Assembly: GCA_964439135.1 (NCBI GenBank)
Contig: CAYTNN010000015.1
Coordinates: forward strand, 1 to 34,955
Direction of reading: 5' to 3'
Origin: JAFGPJ01 sp964439135
GTDB taxonomy: Bacteria > Planctomycetota > Phycisphaerae > Sedimentisphaerales > Anaerobacaceae
Length of the DNA stretch: 34,955 nucleotides
A model generated the notes under the pieces. That model was not told the DNA's origin. It saw nothing but the letters and a program-made list of their open reading frames with translations, and searched no databases. Made by a program: the position numbers and the translations under genes. Within the stretch, counting starts at the first letter, position 1, and each line of letters starts with the position of its first letter. This document shows positions 18,807 to 26,622 of this stretch, piece after piece.

Positions 18807-19442
18807 ATGATTGATTTGGCTGTTTATAACACGGATGGGAAAGAGGTTGATAGCTTGAAGGTCGATGAGACCACTTTGGGCGGGACGGTCAGATACTCTT
18901 TGCTAAAGCAGGCTATTGTTATGTGTCACGCTAACAAGCGTGTGGGAACAGCCGCAACTAAGAGCAGAAGTATGGTGGCCGGGGCAGGCAAAAAGCTATT
19001 CAGGCAAAAAGGCACGGGAAATGCACGTGTTGGCAATATTAGAACGGGCAAACGTGTCGGCGGCGGCGTTACCTTTGCCAAGAGCCTTAGAGACTTTCGT
19101 CAACGTATGCCTAAAAAACAAAGAAGGTTAGCCAGGGATTCGGCAATATTGGCAAAGCTTTTGAGTAACAATGTTGTAGTGGTTGACGGGCTGAGTTTCG
19201 AGAAGCCTAAAACCAAGGATTTTGTAAGCATTCTGAATAATTTGAAGATTGAACGCAGTTGTCTCGTGACTATTGGCAAAGAAGATGTTAATATCTACAA
19301 ATCTGCCAAGAATATTCCGAAGGTTACGGTTATGCCTGTGGACGAATTGAACGCTGGCGAGATATGCAGCTATCGTAAAATGCTGTTTACAAAAGAAGCT
19401 CTTTTGTCTGTTTTATTGGCGGATCAGACGAGCGAAAATTAG
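18807..19442 (+). CDS. rplD: 50S ribosomal protein L4 (uL4)
   Basis: L4 lines the peptide exit tunnel and in E. coli represses the S10 operon. The 211 residues are normal. Signatures are YSLLKQAIVMCHANKRVGTA, the tunnel loop AGAGKKLFRQKGTGNARVGN and GGGVTFAKSLRDFRQRMPKK. The end is the typical LFTKEALLSV. If S10 autoregulation exists here, this protein is the first candidate regulator of the long rpsJ leader, but nothing in the sequence proves it. Confidence 0.97.
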   Translation: MIDLAVYNTDGKEVDSLKVDETTLGGTVRYSLLKQAIVMCHANKRVGTAATKSRSMVAGAGKKLFRQKGTGNARVGNIRTGKRVGGGVTFAKSLRDFRQRMPKKQRRLARDSAILAKLLSNNVVVVDGLSFEKPKTKDFVSILNNLKIERSCLVTIGKEDVNIYKSAKNIPKVTVMPVDELNAGEICSYRKMLFTKEALLSVLLADQTSEN

Positions 19443-19511
19443 TAAATAAGGTGAAAACTTAATATTATTTGTTTTGAATATCGATGAAGTAGAAAGGATT
19501 CTTAAATTTGC

Positions 19512-19533
19512 TTCGCTACGTTCAGAATGACAT
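19512..19533. repeat. possible interspersed repeat remnant upstream of rplW
   Basis: The stretch starting TTCGCTACG and reading on through TTCAGAATGAC resembles short interspersed sequences that I have seen scattered in environmental bacterial genomes. Only one copy lies in this window, so the repeat nature cannot be shown here. Confidence 0.25.
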
Positions 19534-19564
19534 AAGCTTGCAATATTAGATACGGATAATTAGT

Positions 19565-19843
19565 GTGGATGACTATAATATAATAATTAAGCCTTTGGTT
19601 ACAGAGCAGGGGATGCACTTTGCGAATACAAAAAGCGCCTACAGCTTTGAAGTGAATAAACGGGCTAACAAGACCCAGATCAAAAACGCTGTAGAGAGAA
19701 TATACAACGTTAAAGTGCAAAAGGTAAGAACAGCTAATCGTAAAGGCAAGCAACGTCGCAAAGGAAGAACCATTGGCACGACAGCGAGCTGGAAAAAGGC
19801 TGTCGTGTTTCTGGATCCCGATTTTCATATAGATTTATTCTAA
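19565..19843 (+). CDS. rplW: 50S ribosomal protein L23 (uL23)
   Basis: L23 sits at the tunnel exit and docks SRP and trigger factor. The 92 residues fit. It reads DDYNIIIKPLVTEQGMHFAN, the usual IIKPLVTEK-like start, then NKTQIKNAVERIYNVKV and the basic loop GKQRRKGRTIGTTASWKKA. GTG 19565 is the only suitable start, since in-frame ATGs come too late. No clear Shine-Dalgarno precedes it. The upstream gap of 122 nt is longer than its neighbours and holds a repeat-like sequence. Confidence 0.95.
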   Translation: MDDYNIIIKPLVTEQGMHFANTKSAYSFEVNKRANKTQIKNAVERIYNVKVQKVRTANRKGKQRRKGRTIGTTASWKKAVVFLDPDFHIDLF

Positions 19844-19866
19844 AAGCAGCATAAGAGATACGAGCT

Positions 19867-20715
19867 ATGGGTATTCGAGTTTATAAACCAACAAGTGCCG
19901 GACGAAGAAACAGTTCGGTAAATGATTATGCTGAGTTGACAACCACCCGGCCAGAGAAGTCTCTCTGCAAGCGGATCAAAAAGAATGGCGGAAGAAATCA
20001 TTCTGGTAAAACCACTGTTCGGTTCAGAGGCGGCGGCGCAAGGAAAATTTACCGTATAATTGATTTCAAACGTAATAAAGATGGCGTCCCTGCGAAAGTG
20101 GCAACGATTGAATACGATCCTAACAGGAACTGTTTTATATCCTTACTGCATTATAACGATGGCGAAAAGAGGTATATATTAGCACCGTTAGGTATAAAGG
20201 TCGGTGAAAACGTAGAAAGCGGTGAATCCTGCGAGCCCAAGATCGGCAATACGATGCCGCTTTCGGCAATTCCAGCCGGACTGGAGATTCACAATGTTGA
20301 AATGAGAGCCGGCCAGGGCGGAAAACTCGTCAGAGGCGCCGGCAACGCGGCAAGAATTGTGGCGAAAGAAGGCAATTGGATTACCATCGTTTTGCCAAGC
20401 GGTGAGATGCGGATGGTTCGTAAGGAGTGCAGGGCAACAATTGGTCAGGTGAGTAATCCCGACCACCAGAACGTACGAATCGGTAAAGCCGGGCGAAAAC
20501 GCCATATGGGACGCAGACCGCACGTAAGAGGAAAGGCAATGAATCCCGTTGCTCATCCGATGGGTGGCGGTGAAGGTAGAGCAAACGGTGGACGGCATCC
20601 CTGTTCGCCTACCGGCGTATTGGCAAAAGGGGGCAAGACAAGGAATCCACGCAGTCCGAGTAACAATAGAATTATTCGAAGACGAAAGAGTGGACGTTTT
20701 CAAATTAGAGTGTAG
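19867..20715 (+). CDS. rplB: 50S ribosomal protein L2 (uL2)
   Basis: L2 helps join the subunits and lies near the peptidyl transferase centre. The 282 residues match the family. Signatures are [40 protein letters not shown]-like GENVESGE, and the C-terminal loop [19 protein letters not shown]. In that loop Ala and Met replace the Asp and the second His of the common DHPHGGGEGR, while the central His is kept. A TACGAGC element precedes the ATG. Confidence 0.98.
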   Translation: MGIRVYKPTSAGRRNSSVNDYAELTTTRPEKSLCKRIKKNGGRNHSGKTTVRFRGGGARKIYRIIDFKRNKDGVPAKVATIEYDPNRNCFISLLHYNDGEKRYILAPLGIKVGENVESGESCEPKIGNTMPLSAIPAGLEIHNVEMRAGQGGKLVRGAGNAARIVAKEGNWITIVLPSGEMRMVRKECRATIGQVSNPDHQNVRIGKAGRKRHMGRRPHVRGKAMNPVAHPMGGGEGRANGGRHPCSPTGVLAKGGKTRNPRSPSNNRIIRRRKSGRFQIRV

Positions 20716-20771
20716 AAGGCAAAAAGAGATGGTTGCATGATTATTGTAGTTTGAAGGTTGAGTAAATCCGA

Positions 20772-21041
20772 ATGGGAAGATCAAGTAAAAAAGGACCATA
20801 CGTTGATGATAAGCTGTTTATCAAAGTCAACAAACAAACAGAATCCGGTTCTCGTGAGCCAATAAAAACATGGGCAAGAAGATGTACGATAGTCCCCGAG
20901 TTCGTCGGTTTCACATTTCTGGTCCACAATGGCAAGATGTTTCATAAGGTCTTTATTACCGAGGATATGGTGGGACATAAATTAGGTGAATTCTCACCAA
21001 CGAGGATGTTTAAAGGTCATTCGAGCAAAAAGATAAAATAG
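20772..21041 (+). CDS. rpsS: 30S ribosomal protein S19 (uS19)
   Basis: S19 lies in the 30S head, contacting S13 and bridge B1a. The 89 residues are normal. It reads [18 protein letters not shown], then [19 protein letters not shown] and the conserved end [19 protein letters not shown]. It is followed by a 108-nt gap that contains the inverted repeat upstream of rplV. Confidence 0.97.
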   Translation: MGRSSKKGPYVDDKLFIKVNKQTESGSREPIKTWARRCTIVPEFVGFTFLVHNGKMFHKVFITEDMVGHKLGEFSPTRMFKGHSSKKIK

Positions 21042-21066
21042 TAAAATAAGGCAATATTGATAATTA

Positions 21067-21117
21067 AGAGCATCAGCAAAGAATCAAAACGAGTTAGAAG
21101 ATATTCTTTGCTGCTCT
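21067..21117 (+). promoter_or_regulatory. strong inverted repeat upstream of rplV
   Basis: CAGCAAAGAAT (21074-21084) and ATTCTTTGCTG (21103-21113) are perfect 11-bp complements with an 18-nt loop. An outer AGAG/CTCT (21067-21070 with 21114-21117) extends the stem across a three-base bulge. No T-run follows, so an intrinsic terminator is unlikely. It ends 32 nt before the ATG of the HTH-L22 gene and could be a protein-binding RNA or DNA site. Confidence 0.6.
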
Positions 21118-21149
21118 GTTGAGAATGCAATAAGGTCATTACGGTAAAT

Positions 21150-21698
21150 ATGTTAAGTGCTGATAAACTAAAAGAGCTTTGCCGGCAGCAGCAGATAAGT
21201 GTGGATGAGTTGGCCAGCCATCTTGCCAGAGGGGGCTTCGATAAGCAAAAGGCTGCTATAGCTGTGAAAAACTGGCAAAAGGGCCTTTTCAAGCCCGAAC
21301 CGCGTGCGGACGATATTCGTCGTTTGGCTACAGCTTTATCCGTTGAGGTAAATGATTTGGCGGACTGGCGTTCTTCTTGTCGCTATGCCCCGATGTCGGC
21401 ACGAAAGGCTCGGTTAGTTACCGAAATGATAACCGGGCGAAGAGTTCAGGAAGCAATGGATATCCTGAAGTTTACAAGAAAACGTGCCGCTACGATGATT
21501 GACAAGGTTTTAAGAAGTGCCGTTGCGGATGCAGATGAGCAGAAGGCTGACGTTGATAATCTTTTTGTGAGTTCTGCTCGTGTTGACGATGCAGGGATCC
21601 GCGTAGGTACGAAAAGATGGATTCCAAAAGACAGAGGCAGGGCGCATCCCATTCGCAAGAAAGCCTGCCATATACAGGTTACGGTAACGCATATATAG
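21150..21698 (+). CDS. rplV: 50S ribosomal protein L22 (uL22) fused to an N-terminal HTH-like domain
   Basis: The C-terminal part (about residues 75-182) is a normal L22, which lines the exit tunnel: RYAPMSARKARLV, then LKFTRKRAATMIDKVLRSA, the tunnel-loop region VDDAGIRVGTKRWIPK and the end RKKACHIQVTVTHI. The first 75 or so residues do not belong to L22. They resemble an XRE/Cro helix-turn-helix: LKELCRQQQISVDELASHL, a longer turn, then AVKNWQKGLFKPEP and DIRRLATALSVEVNDLADW. The frame is open throughout and the first internal Met (residue 82) lies inside the L22 core, so the fusion appears real. HTH assignment is by pattern only. Confidence 0.93.
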   Translation: MLSADKLKELCRQQQISVDELASHLARGGFDKQKAAIAVKNWQKGLFKPEPRADDIRRLATALSVEVNDLADWRSSCRYAPMSARKARLVTEMITGRRVQEAMDILKFTRKRAATMIDKVLRSAVADADEQKADVDNLFVSSARVDDAGIRVGTKRWIPKDRGRAHPIRKKACHIQVTVTHI

Positions 21699-21724
21699 GC
21701 AAATAGCTAAATAGCAGAAAAGTA

Positions 21725-21740
21725 ATACGAGATACGAGAT
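21725..21740 (+). repeat. tandem TACGAGAT element before rpsC
   Basis: Two overlapping copies of ATACGAGAT (21725-21733 and 21732-21740) form a 7-bp tandem repeat that ends one base before the rpsC ATG. This is the clearest example of the element that precedes several ribosomal genes here. Confidence 0.6.
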
Positions 21741-21741
21741 T

Positions 21742-22566
21742 ATGGGCCAGAAAGTATCACCAATAGGTTTTAGGACAGGAGTAACACTTGGTTGGCAGAG
21801 CACATGGTTTGCTCCTAAGGCCAATTACGGTGAATTTCTTGTTGAGGACCAGAAGATTCGCCGGTATGTCGATAATAGATTTAACCGTCGTATGCCCAAA
21901 GGTGCTGTGGCGAAAACCGAAATAATACGGACGCGTAACGAAGTAAAAGTAACGCTGCATAGTGCCAGGCCCGGTGTGGTCATAGGCCCAAGGGGTGGTG
22001 AGGTCGATAAGTTGCGGGAAGAGCTTGAAGAGTTAACAGGTCGACAGATCAATGTCAATGTTGTCGAGATAAAAGAGCCAGACCTTAATGCCACCCTGGT
22101 GGCAGAAGCAATTGCTGAGCAATTAGGTAAACGGGCCTCATTCAGGCGCACGATGAAGCAGTTTTGCGAGTCGGCAATGAGCGCCGGAGCTAAAGGAGTT
22201 AAGATTATCTGCTCCGGCCGGCTGGCAGGATCGGAAATGGCCAGGAAGGAAACACAGAAACTTGGCAGTATTCCACTGCATACGCTGGATGCTAATGTAG
22301 ATTACGCCGTGGCAACTGCAAGAACAACATATGGTGCCATAGGTGTTAAAGCATGGATTTATAAAGGTAAATTCGGCGAGGAAATCGCACCGAGCCAATA
22401 CCGTCGTCAGCGCCGCCCACCGAAACGTGTTGGCCCGGCGATGAGAGGTAGGGGTAGTACCCAAGGTGCACCGAGACAGGGGAGTAAAGTTTCCTCCGAA
22501 TCTCAAGTGGCAGCGCCGAAGGCAGAACCTGATACAAGTGAGTCAAACAATACAAATGAAAGTTAA
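21742..22566 (+). CDS. rpsC: 30S ribosomal protein S3 (uS3) with C-terminal tail
   Basis: S3 forms part of the mRNA entry channel and its helicase. The 274 residues exceed the usual 210-235. The N-terminal part has GQKVSPIGFRTGVTLGWQS. The KH domain contains VVIGPRGGEVDKLREELEEL, and the second domain GAKGVKIICSGRLAGSEMAR and YGAIGVKAWIYKG. About 57 residues follow, first basic and Gly-rich (RRQRRPPKRVGPAMRGRGS) and then Ser, Asn, Glu-rich. The tail is low-complexity and probably disordered. Confidence 0.97.
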   Translation: MGQKVSPIGFRTGVTLGWQSTWFAPKANYGEFLVEDQKIRRYVDNRFNRRMPKGAVAKTEIIRTRNEVKVTLHSARPGVVIGPRGGEVDKLREELEELTGRQINVNVVEIKEPDLNATLVAEAIAEQLGKRASFRRTMKQFCESAMSAGAKGVKIICSGRLAGSEMARKETQKLGSIPLHTLDANVDYAVATARTTYGAIGVKAWIYKGKFGEEIAPSQYRRQRRPPKRVGPAMRGRGSTQGAPRQGSKVSSESQVAAPKAEPDTSESNNTNES

Positions 22567-22629
22567 GAACGAGTGTTTTCCTAAAAGAAAATGCTTTTCG
22601 TAAGTATAGTTTTTACAAAGGTCTAAAAA

Positions 22630-23049
22630 ATGGCAATGATGCCGAAGAGAGTTAAATACCGTAAAAGCCAGCGTGGCAAGATGAAGGGAAATGCTTCGAG
22701 GTGTAACTTCGTGGCGTTTGGTGAATACGGCTTGCAGGCTTTGGAAACGAGCTGGATAACAGCACGGAACATCGAAGCCGGCCGAGTTGCAGCAACTCAC
22801 TTTCTGCATCGTGAAGGCAAGGTTTATATCAGGGTGTTTCCACATAAGCCGGTAAGTTCCAAGCCGTTGGAAACGCGAATGGGCAAAGGTAAGGGTGAGC
22901 CTGAATTTTGGGTCGCAAGAGTAAGACCCGGGCAGGTTTGCTTTGAGATCGGCGGAGTGAGCGAAGATGTGGCGAAGCAGGCACTTGTCAGGGTTGCTCA
23001 TAAAATGCCTATCAAATGCAGGTTTGTTAAACGAAGGCATTCATTGTAA
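22630..23049 (+). CDS. rplP: 50S ribosomal protein L16 (uL16)
   Basis: L16 organises the A-tRNA site of the large subunit. The 139 residues are standard. It reads [39 protein letters not shown] and [20 protein letters not shown] kept ATG 22630 (MAMMPKRV); ATGs at 22636 and 22639 would remove only two or three residues. No strong Shine-Dalgarno is visible. Confidence 0.97.
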   Translation: MAMMPKRVKYRKSQRGKMKGNASRCNFVAFGEYGLQALETSWITARNIEAGRVAATHFLHREGKVYIRVFPHKPVSSKPLETRMGKGKGEPEFWVARVRPGQVCFEIGGVSEDVAKQALVRVAHKMPIKCRFVKRRHSL

Positions 23050-23063
23050 AAGGGAACCTTGAG

Positions 23064-23252
23064 ATGAAAGCGCAGTATTACCGAGAGATGAGCCCGGATG
23101 AGCTTGAGGGCAAATTAGAAGAGAGTGAAAGGCATTTGTTTGATTTGCGATCGCAGGCAGTAACGGAAAAACTGGAGAATTCCAAGGCCGTGACTAACGT
23201 TAAACGCGATATTGCTCGGATTAAAACAATAATGCGACAAAGCAAGTTGTAG
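23064..23252 (+). CDS. rpmC: 50S ribosomal protein L29 (uL29)
   Basis: Small helical protein next to L23 at the tunnel exit. The 62 residues show the family pattern: REMSPDELEGKLEESERHLF, DLRSQAVTEKLENS and VKRDIARIKTIMRQ. It begins 14 nt after rplP in the usual L16-L29-S17 order. Confidence 0.95.
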   Translation: MKAQYYREMSPDELEGKLEESERHLFDLRSQAVTEKLENSKAVTNVKRDIARIKTIMRQSKL

Positions 23253-23288
23253 TTTATTAATAGGTAACGGTTAACCGGAAAATCAAAA

Positions 23289-23549
23289 ATGCAGGATCGG
23301 AAATTAAAAACTTTGACTGGCGTGGTAATAAGCAATAGCGGCAACAAAAGCGTTAAAATTGCCCTTGATTACAAGGTTCGACATCCAAAGTATGGTAAAT
23401 ATATAAAACGCAGAACTAAAATCGGCGTTCATGATGAGCATAATCTGAGCGGCGTTGGTGACGTCATTGAAATTGCTGAATGCAGGCCTCGCAGCAAAAC
23501 CAAGAGCTGGCGTCTTGTGAAGGTTGTAAAAAAAGCGGGCCAGGCGTGA
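23289..23549 (+). CDS. rpsQ: 30S ribosomal protein S17 (uS17)
   Basis: S17 is a primary 16S-binding OB-fold protein. The 86 residues fit. Signatures are RKLKTLTGVVISNSGNKSVK, HPKYGKYIKRRTKIGVHDEH and the C-terminal VGDVIEIAECRPRSKTKSW. It is followed 16 nt later by rplN. Confidence 0.97.
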   Translation: MQDRKLKTLTGVVISNSGNKSVKIALDYKVRHPKYGKYIKRRTKIGVHDEHNLSGVGDVIEIAECRPRSKTKSWRLVKVVKKAGQA

Positions 23550-23565
23550 ATAGAGATACGAGACG

Positions 23566-23952
23566 ATGATTCAGCAGGAAACAATGTTGGATATAGCCGA
23601 CAACTCCGGTGTCAAGTCGGCATTATGTATAAAGGTTCTTGGCAGAGGCGGGGCTCGCGGCAAGAAAACCCGACCGGTCGCCGGGGTGGGGGATATTGTA
23701 TGTGTAGCTATAAAGAAGTCACTGCCGAGCTGCCAGTTGGATGACAAGAAAGTGCATAAATGCGTTATTATTCGCACAAAGAGCCCGGTCAAACGTTCTG
23801 ACGGCAGTTATGTGAGATTCGATAGTAATGCCGCAGTGATGATTGACGGGGATGGTAATCCGATAGGGACCAGGATTTTTGGTGCGGTAGCTCGTGAGCT
23901 ACGCGAAAAAAACTATATGAAAATTATCTCGCTTGCAAGCGAAGTAGTCTAA
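23566..23952 (+). CDS. rplN: 50S ribosomal protein L14 (uL14)
   Basis: L14 lies at the subunit interface and contacts L19. The 128 residues exceed the usual 122 slightly, with an insertion of a few residues. It reads [20 protein letters not shown], then [40 protein letters not shown] and [28 protein letters not shown] (23556-23563) precedes the ATG. A 12-bp palindrome CGCTTGCAAGCG lies in the last codons. Confidence 0.97.
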   Translation: MIQQETMLDIADNSGVKSALCIKVLGRGGARGKKTRPVAGVGDIVCVAIKKSLPSCQLDDKKVHKCVIIRTKSPVKRSDGSYVRFDSNAAVMIDGDGNPIGTRIFGAVARELREKNYMKIISLASEVV

Positions 23953-23963
23953 ATGTATGAAGA

Positions 23964-23987
23964 ATCTCGTAAAGCGCCAAGCGAGAT
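23964..23987 (+). promoter_or_regulatory. hairpin between rplN and rplX
   Basis: ATCTCG (23964-23969) and CGAGAT (23982-23987) pair perfectly around a 12-nt loop. The right arm repeats the core of the TACGAGAT elements, so the pairing could be incidental to that element. Confidence 0.25.
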
Positions 23988-24009
23988 ATGAAATAAGAGA
24001 TACGATTTT

Positions 24010-24342
24010 ATGGCTTTACATATAAAAAAAGGTGATATAGTAGAGATTATAACTGGTGACCACAAAGGTACTACCGGCAGGATTTTGCGAGTGATACGTG
24101 AAAAGAACAGTGTTATTGTTCAGGGTCACAATATAGTTAAAAAGCACGTTCGGCCTTCACGAAAAAATCCGCAGGGAGGCCGGATCAATGTTGAACAACC
24201 GATCCATATAAGTAATGTTTTACCGGTAAATCCGAAAAGCTCGAAAGGCGGCAGAGTCCGTTTTGAGGTGAAAAAGGATGGTAGCAAAAAACGCCTTGCC
24301 TCTGACGGTTCCGAAATTGGCATTGTTCGAAAGATAAAATAA
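24010..24342 (+). CDS. rplX: 50S ribosomal protein L24 (uL24)
   Basis: L24 is an assembly initiator of the 50S subunit. The 110 residues fit. The KOW motif reads IKKGDIVEIITGDHKGTTGR, followed by NIVKKHVRPSRKNPQGGRIN, EQPIHISNVLPVNP and a basic end. The HVRPS..NPQGG form is one I associate with planctomycete-like L24. TACGAT at 24001-24006 precedes the ATG, with no strong Shine-Dalgarno. Confidence 0.96.
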   Translation: MALHIKKGDIVEIITGDHKGTTGRILRVIREKNSVIVQGHNIVKKHVRPSRKNPQGGRINVEQPIHISNVLPVNPKSSKGGRVRFEVKKDGSKKRLASDGSEIGIVRKIK

Positions 24343-24391
24343 GCTGATGATTAGCAGCTATTAACTATTAATTACGGTTGCAAGATACAAG

Positions 24392-24940
24392 ATGGCACGT
24401 TTGAAAGATTTATATAAGTCAAAGGTAATTCAGGAACTGACCAAAGAGTTTAGTTACAAAAATTCTATGGCTGTTCCGCGAATGGTAAAGGTCGTAATCT
24501 CGATGGGTGTAGGCAGAGCGACGCAGGACAAGAAATTTCTGGAATCAGCTAAAAAGGACCTGATGATGATTACCGGCCAGATGCCTCTTGTCTGTAAAGC
24601 CAAGAAAAGCGTTTCGAACTTCAAGGTCAGGGAAGGGGTTGAAACCGGCTTAAAAGTTACTGTTCGCGGCGTGAGAATGTACGAATTTATGGATAGACTC
24701 GTTAGTCTTGCGATACCGCGGGTAAGAGACTTTCGTGGCCTTAACGACAACAGTTTTGACGGAAGAGGCAATTACTCGATGGGTCTGAGTGAGCAGAGCG
24801 TTTTTCCGGAAATCAACGTGGGAAAAATGGAATTTCAGCAGGGTATGAATATAACTTTTGTAACTACGGCACGGACCAACGAAGAAGCAAAAAAACTGCT
24901 TGAGCTTTTTGGTATGCCGTTCAGAAGGCATGAATCGTAA
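24392..24940 (+). CDS. rplE: 50S ribosomal protein L5 (uL5)
   Basis: L5 binds 5S rRNA and forms bridge B1b. The 182 residues are standard. It shows the L5 signature VPRMVKVVISMGVGRATQDK, a GQMPLVCKAKKSVSNFKVRE stretch, RVRDFRGLNDNSFDGRGNYS and GLSEQSVFPEINVGK. The gap before it repeats TATTAATTAC (24366-24375), seen also before rplJ. Confidence 0.97.
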   Translation: MARLKDLYKSKVIQELTKEFSYKNSMAVPRMVKVVISMGVGRATQDKKFLESAKKDLMMITGQMPLVCKAKKSVSNFKVREGVETGLKVTVRGVRMYEFMDRLVSLAIPRVRDFRGLNDNSFDGRGNYSMGLSEQSVFPEINVGKMEFQQGMNITFVTTARTNEEAKKLLELFGMPFRRHES

Positions 24941-24974
24941 AACGCCGGACGAGATGAGAAATTGGAGCTTGTGA

Positions 24975-25160
24975 ATGTCAACTAAAGCACTGGAAAACAA
25001 GGCAGAAAAAAAACAAAGATTTCGTGTCAGGCAATATACACGCTGTCAGCTTTGCGGCAGGTCCAGAGCCGTTTATCGCAAGTTTAAGATTTGCCGCATT
25101 TGTTTTAGAACTTTGGCTAACGAAGGAAAAATACCGGGAGTTAAAAAAGCCAGTTGGTAA
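24975..25160 (+). CDS. rpsN: 30S ribosomal protein S14, zinc type (uS14)
   Basis: Short zinc-binding S14 of 61 residues, the form typical of many bacteria that keep this protein in the spc cluster. Two CxxC pairs are intact (Cys24/Cys27 and Cys40/Cys43), and the end [11 protein letters not shown] is canonical. TTGGAG lies upstream, so this gene has a more usual binding site than its neighbours. The N-terminus carries about 14 extra mixed-charge residues before the core. Confidence 0.97.
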   Translation: MSTKALENKAEKKQRFRVRQYTRCQLCGRSRAVYRKFKICRICFRTLANEGKIPGVKKASW

Positions 25161-25208
25161 AGAATGCGATATAACGTGTCAAATGTAATTCTAAAAAGAC
25201 ATACGATA

Positions 25209-25216
25209 TACGAGAT
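25209..25216 (+). repeat. TACGAGAT element before rpsH
   Basis: Exact copy of the eight-base core, preceded by a related ATACGAT (25201-25207), eight bases before the rpsH ATG at 25225. Confidence 0.55.
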
Positions 25217-25224
25217 GTGAAACT

Positions 25225-25623
25225 ATGAGTTTAAGTGATCCCATAGCCGATATGCTGACGAGGATTCGCAATGCTGTGCGAGTAAACAAAGAGCAGGTTA
25301 ACATTAAAGCGTCAAAAATCTGTGAAGGCATAGCGGCTGTGTTGAAAAAAGAAGGTTATATCTCGGATTATGACCGAATCGATGATGGCAATCAGGGGAT
25401 ACTAAGGGTTACGTTAAAGTATGACCAGGAAGGCCGTTCGATTATTAGAGAGATAACAAGAACAAGTAAACCAGGCTGTAGAATCTATTGCTCCGTGGAA
25501 AAACTACCGCGAGTTTTAGCTGGTATGGGTATAGCAATCGTTTCTACAAGTGAAGGTGTAATGAGTGATATAAACTGCCGCCAGAAAAATGTCGGTGGCG
25601 AGATTCTATGTACGGTTAGCTAA
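25225..25623 (+). CDS. rpsH: 30S ribosomal protein S8 (uS8)
   Basis: S8 is a primary 16S-binding protein and represses the spc operon in E. coli. The 132 residues fit. It opens DPIADMLTRIRNAVRVNKEQ, contains SDYDRIDDGNQG and ends with VSTSEGVMSD, then GGEILCTVS. The stop codon overlaps the rplF start by one base (TAATG), which suggests translational coupling. Confidence 0.97.
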   Translation: MSLSDPIADMLTRIRNAVRVNKEQVNIKASKICEGIAAVLKKEGYISDYDRIDDGNQGILRVTLKYDQEGRSIIREITRTSKPGCRIYCSVEKLPRVLAGMGIAIVSTSEGVMSDINCRQKNVGGEILCTVS

Positions 25624-26204
25624 TGAGTCGTATCGGAAAAAAACCTATTGTTATCCCCGGTGGTGTTAAGGTCGAAACCAAAGGCCTTTGTATCAAGGTC
25701 TCGGGTTCGCTCGGGCAGCTCCAGATGGACTGTCATCCGCGGATAAAAGTGAAAGTTGACGATTCTGATGGTAAGATATTCGTTGAAAACGAAAAACCAC
25801 AGGATCACATGAACAGGCAGTTACACGGTACAATGCGAGCCTTGATTGCCAACATGATTACCGGTGTCAGTAAAGGTTTTGAAAGGAAAATGGAAATTTT
25901 CGGCACCGGTTACAATGTCAAAGAACAGGGCGAAAAACTGCTTTTTCAAGTTGGTTTTTGCCATCTTGTAGAACGGGTAATACCGAAGGGCGTCAAGATT
26001 AAAATTGACGTCGGCGCAACAAGGGGCAATGAAGTCCCTGCGAAGTTCACGCTTTCGTCAATAGACAAATGTCTGCTTGGGCAGTTCGCTGCAGATATAC
26101 GAAAGATAAGACCGCCTGAACCCTACAAAGGAAAAGGCATCCGTTATGCCGATGAGCATGTACGACGTAAAGTCGGCAAGGCATTTGCTTCGGGAACAGC
26201 ATAA
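25623..26204 (+). CDS. rplF: 50S ribosomal protein L6 (uL6)
   Basis: L6 sits near the sarcin-ricin loop and supports factor binding. The 193 residues are a little above the usual 177-180. It begins MSRIGKKPIVIPGGVKV, has HGTMRALIANMITGVSKGFE, the C-terminal KIRPPEPYKGKGIRYADEH and VRRKVGKAF. The start overlaps the rpsH stop. Confidence 0.97.
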   Translation: MSRIGKKPIVIPGGVKVETKGLCIKVSGSLGQLQMDCHPRIKVKVDDSDGKIFVENEKPQDHMNRQLHGTMRALIANMITGVSKGFERKMEIFGTGYNVKEQGEKLLFQVGFCHLVERVIPKGVKIKIDVGATRGNEVPAKFTLSSIDKCLLGQFAADIRKIRPPEPYKGKGIRYADEHVRRKVGKAFASGTA

Positions 26205-26227
26205 GAATAGAAATTAGGAATTGAGAA

Positions 26228-26593
26228 TTGAGAGCTGGTAAAATACAAAAAGCGGCACTTAGGCGTAAATATCACGTTAGGAAAAAGGTCTTTGGAACTC
26301 CGGACAGACCACGGCTTTCGGTGTTTCGGTCGAACAGACATATTTACACCCAAATTATCGATGATACCGCAGGCGCGACACTTGCTTCGGCAAGTACAAG
26401 GACAAAAATCCAGCGGGACCAGTTACCCAATGCGGGTAATATAAAAGCTGCTGAAATAGTAGGCGAAGCGATCGCAAAACAAGCCCTAAGCGTCGGTATT
26501 AAGTGCGTTTGCTTCGATAGAAATAGATATAAATTCCATGGAAGAGTCAAGGCTCTTGCCGAATCGGCAAAGAAAGCCGGGCTGGTCTTTTAA
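26228..26593 (+). CDS. rplR: 50S ribosomal protein L18 (uL18)
   Basis: L18 binds 5S rRNA with L5. From TTG 26228 the product has 121 residues. AGGA (26216-26219) lies eight bases before this TTG. The core shows [37 protein letters not shown] and [20 protein letters not shown]. The N-terminus is basic, as in the family. No ATG is available in frame before the conserved part, so the TTG start is the best choice. Confidence 0.95.
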   Translation: MRAGKIQKAALRRKYHVRKKVFGTPDRPRLSVFRSNRHIYTQIIDDTAGATLASASTRTKIQRDQLPNAGNIKAAEIVGEAIAKQALSVGIKCVCFDRNRYKFHGRVKALAESAKKAGLVF

Positions 26594-26622
26594 TAAAGAA
26601 ACGATAAAGCTTGGAGAAAAAA

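Noticed and set aside
23930..23941. 12-bp palindrome at the end of rplN
   Set aside because: It falls within coding codons and is followed by no T-run; likely incidental.
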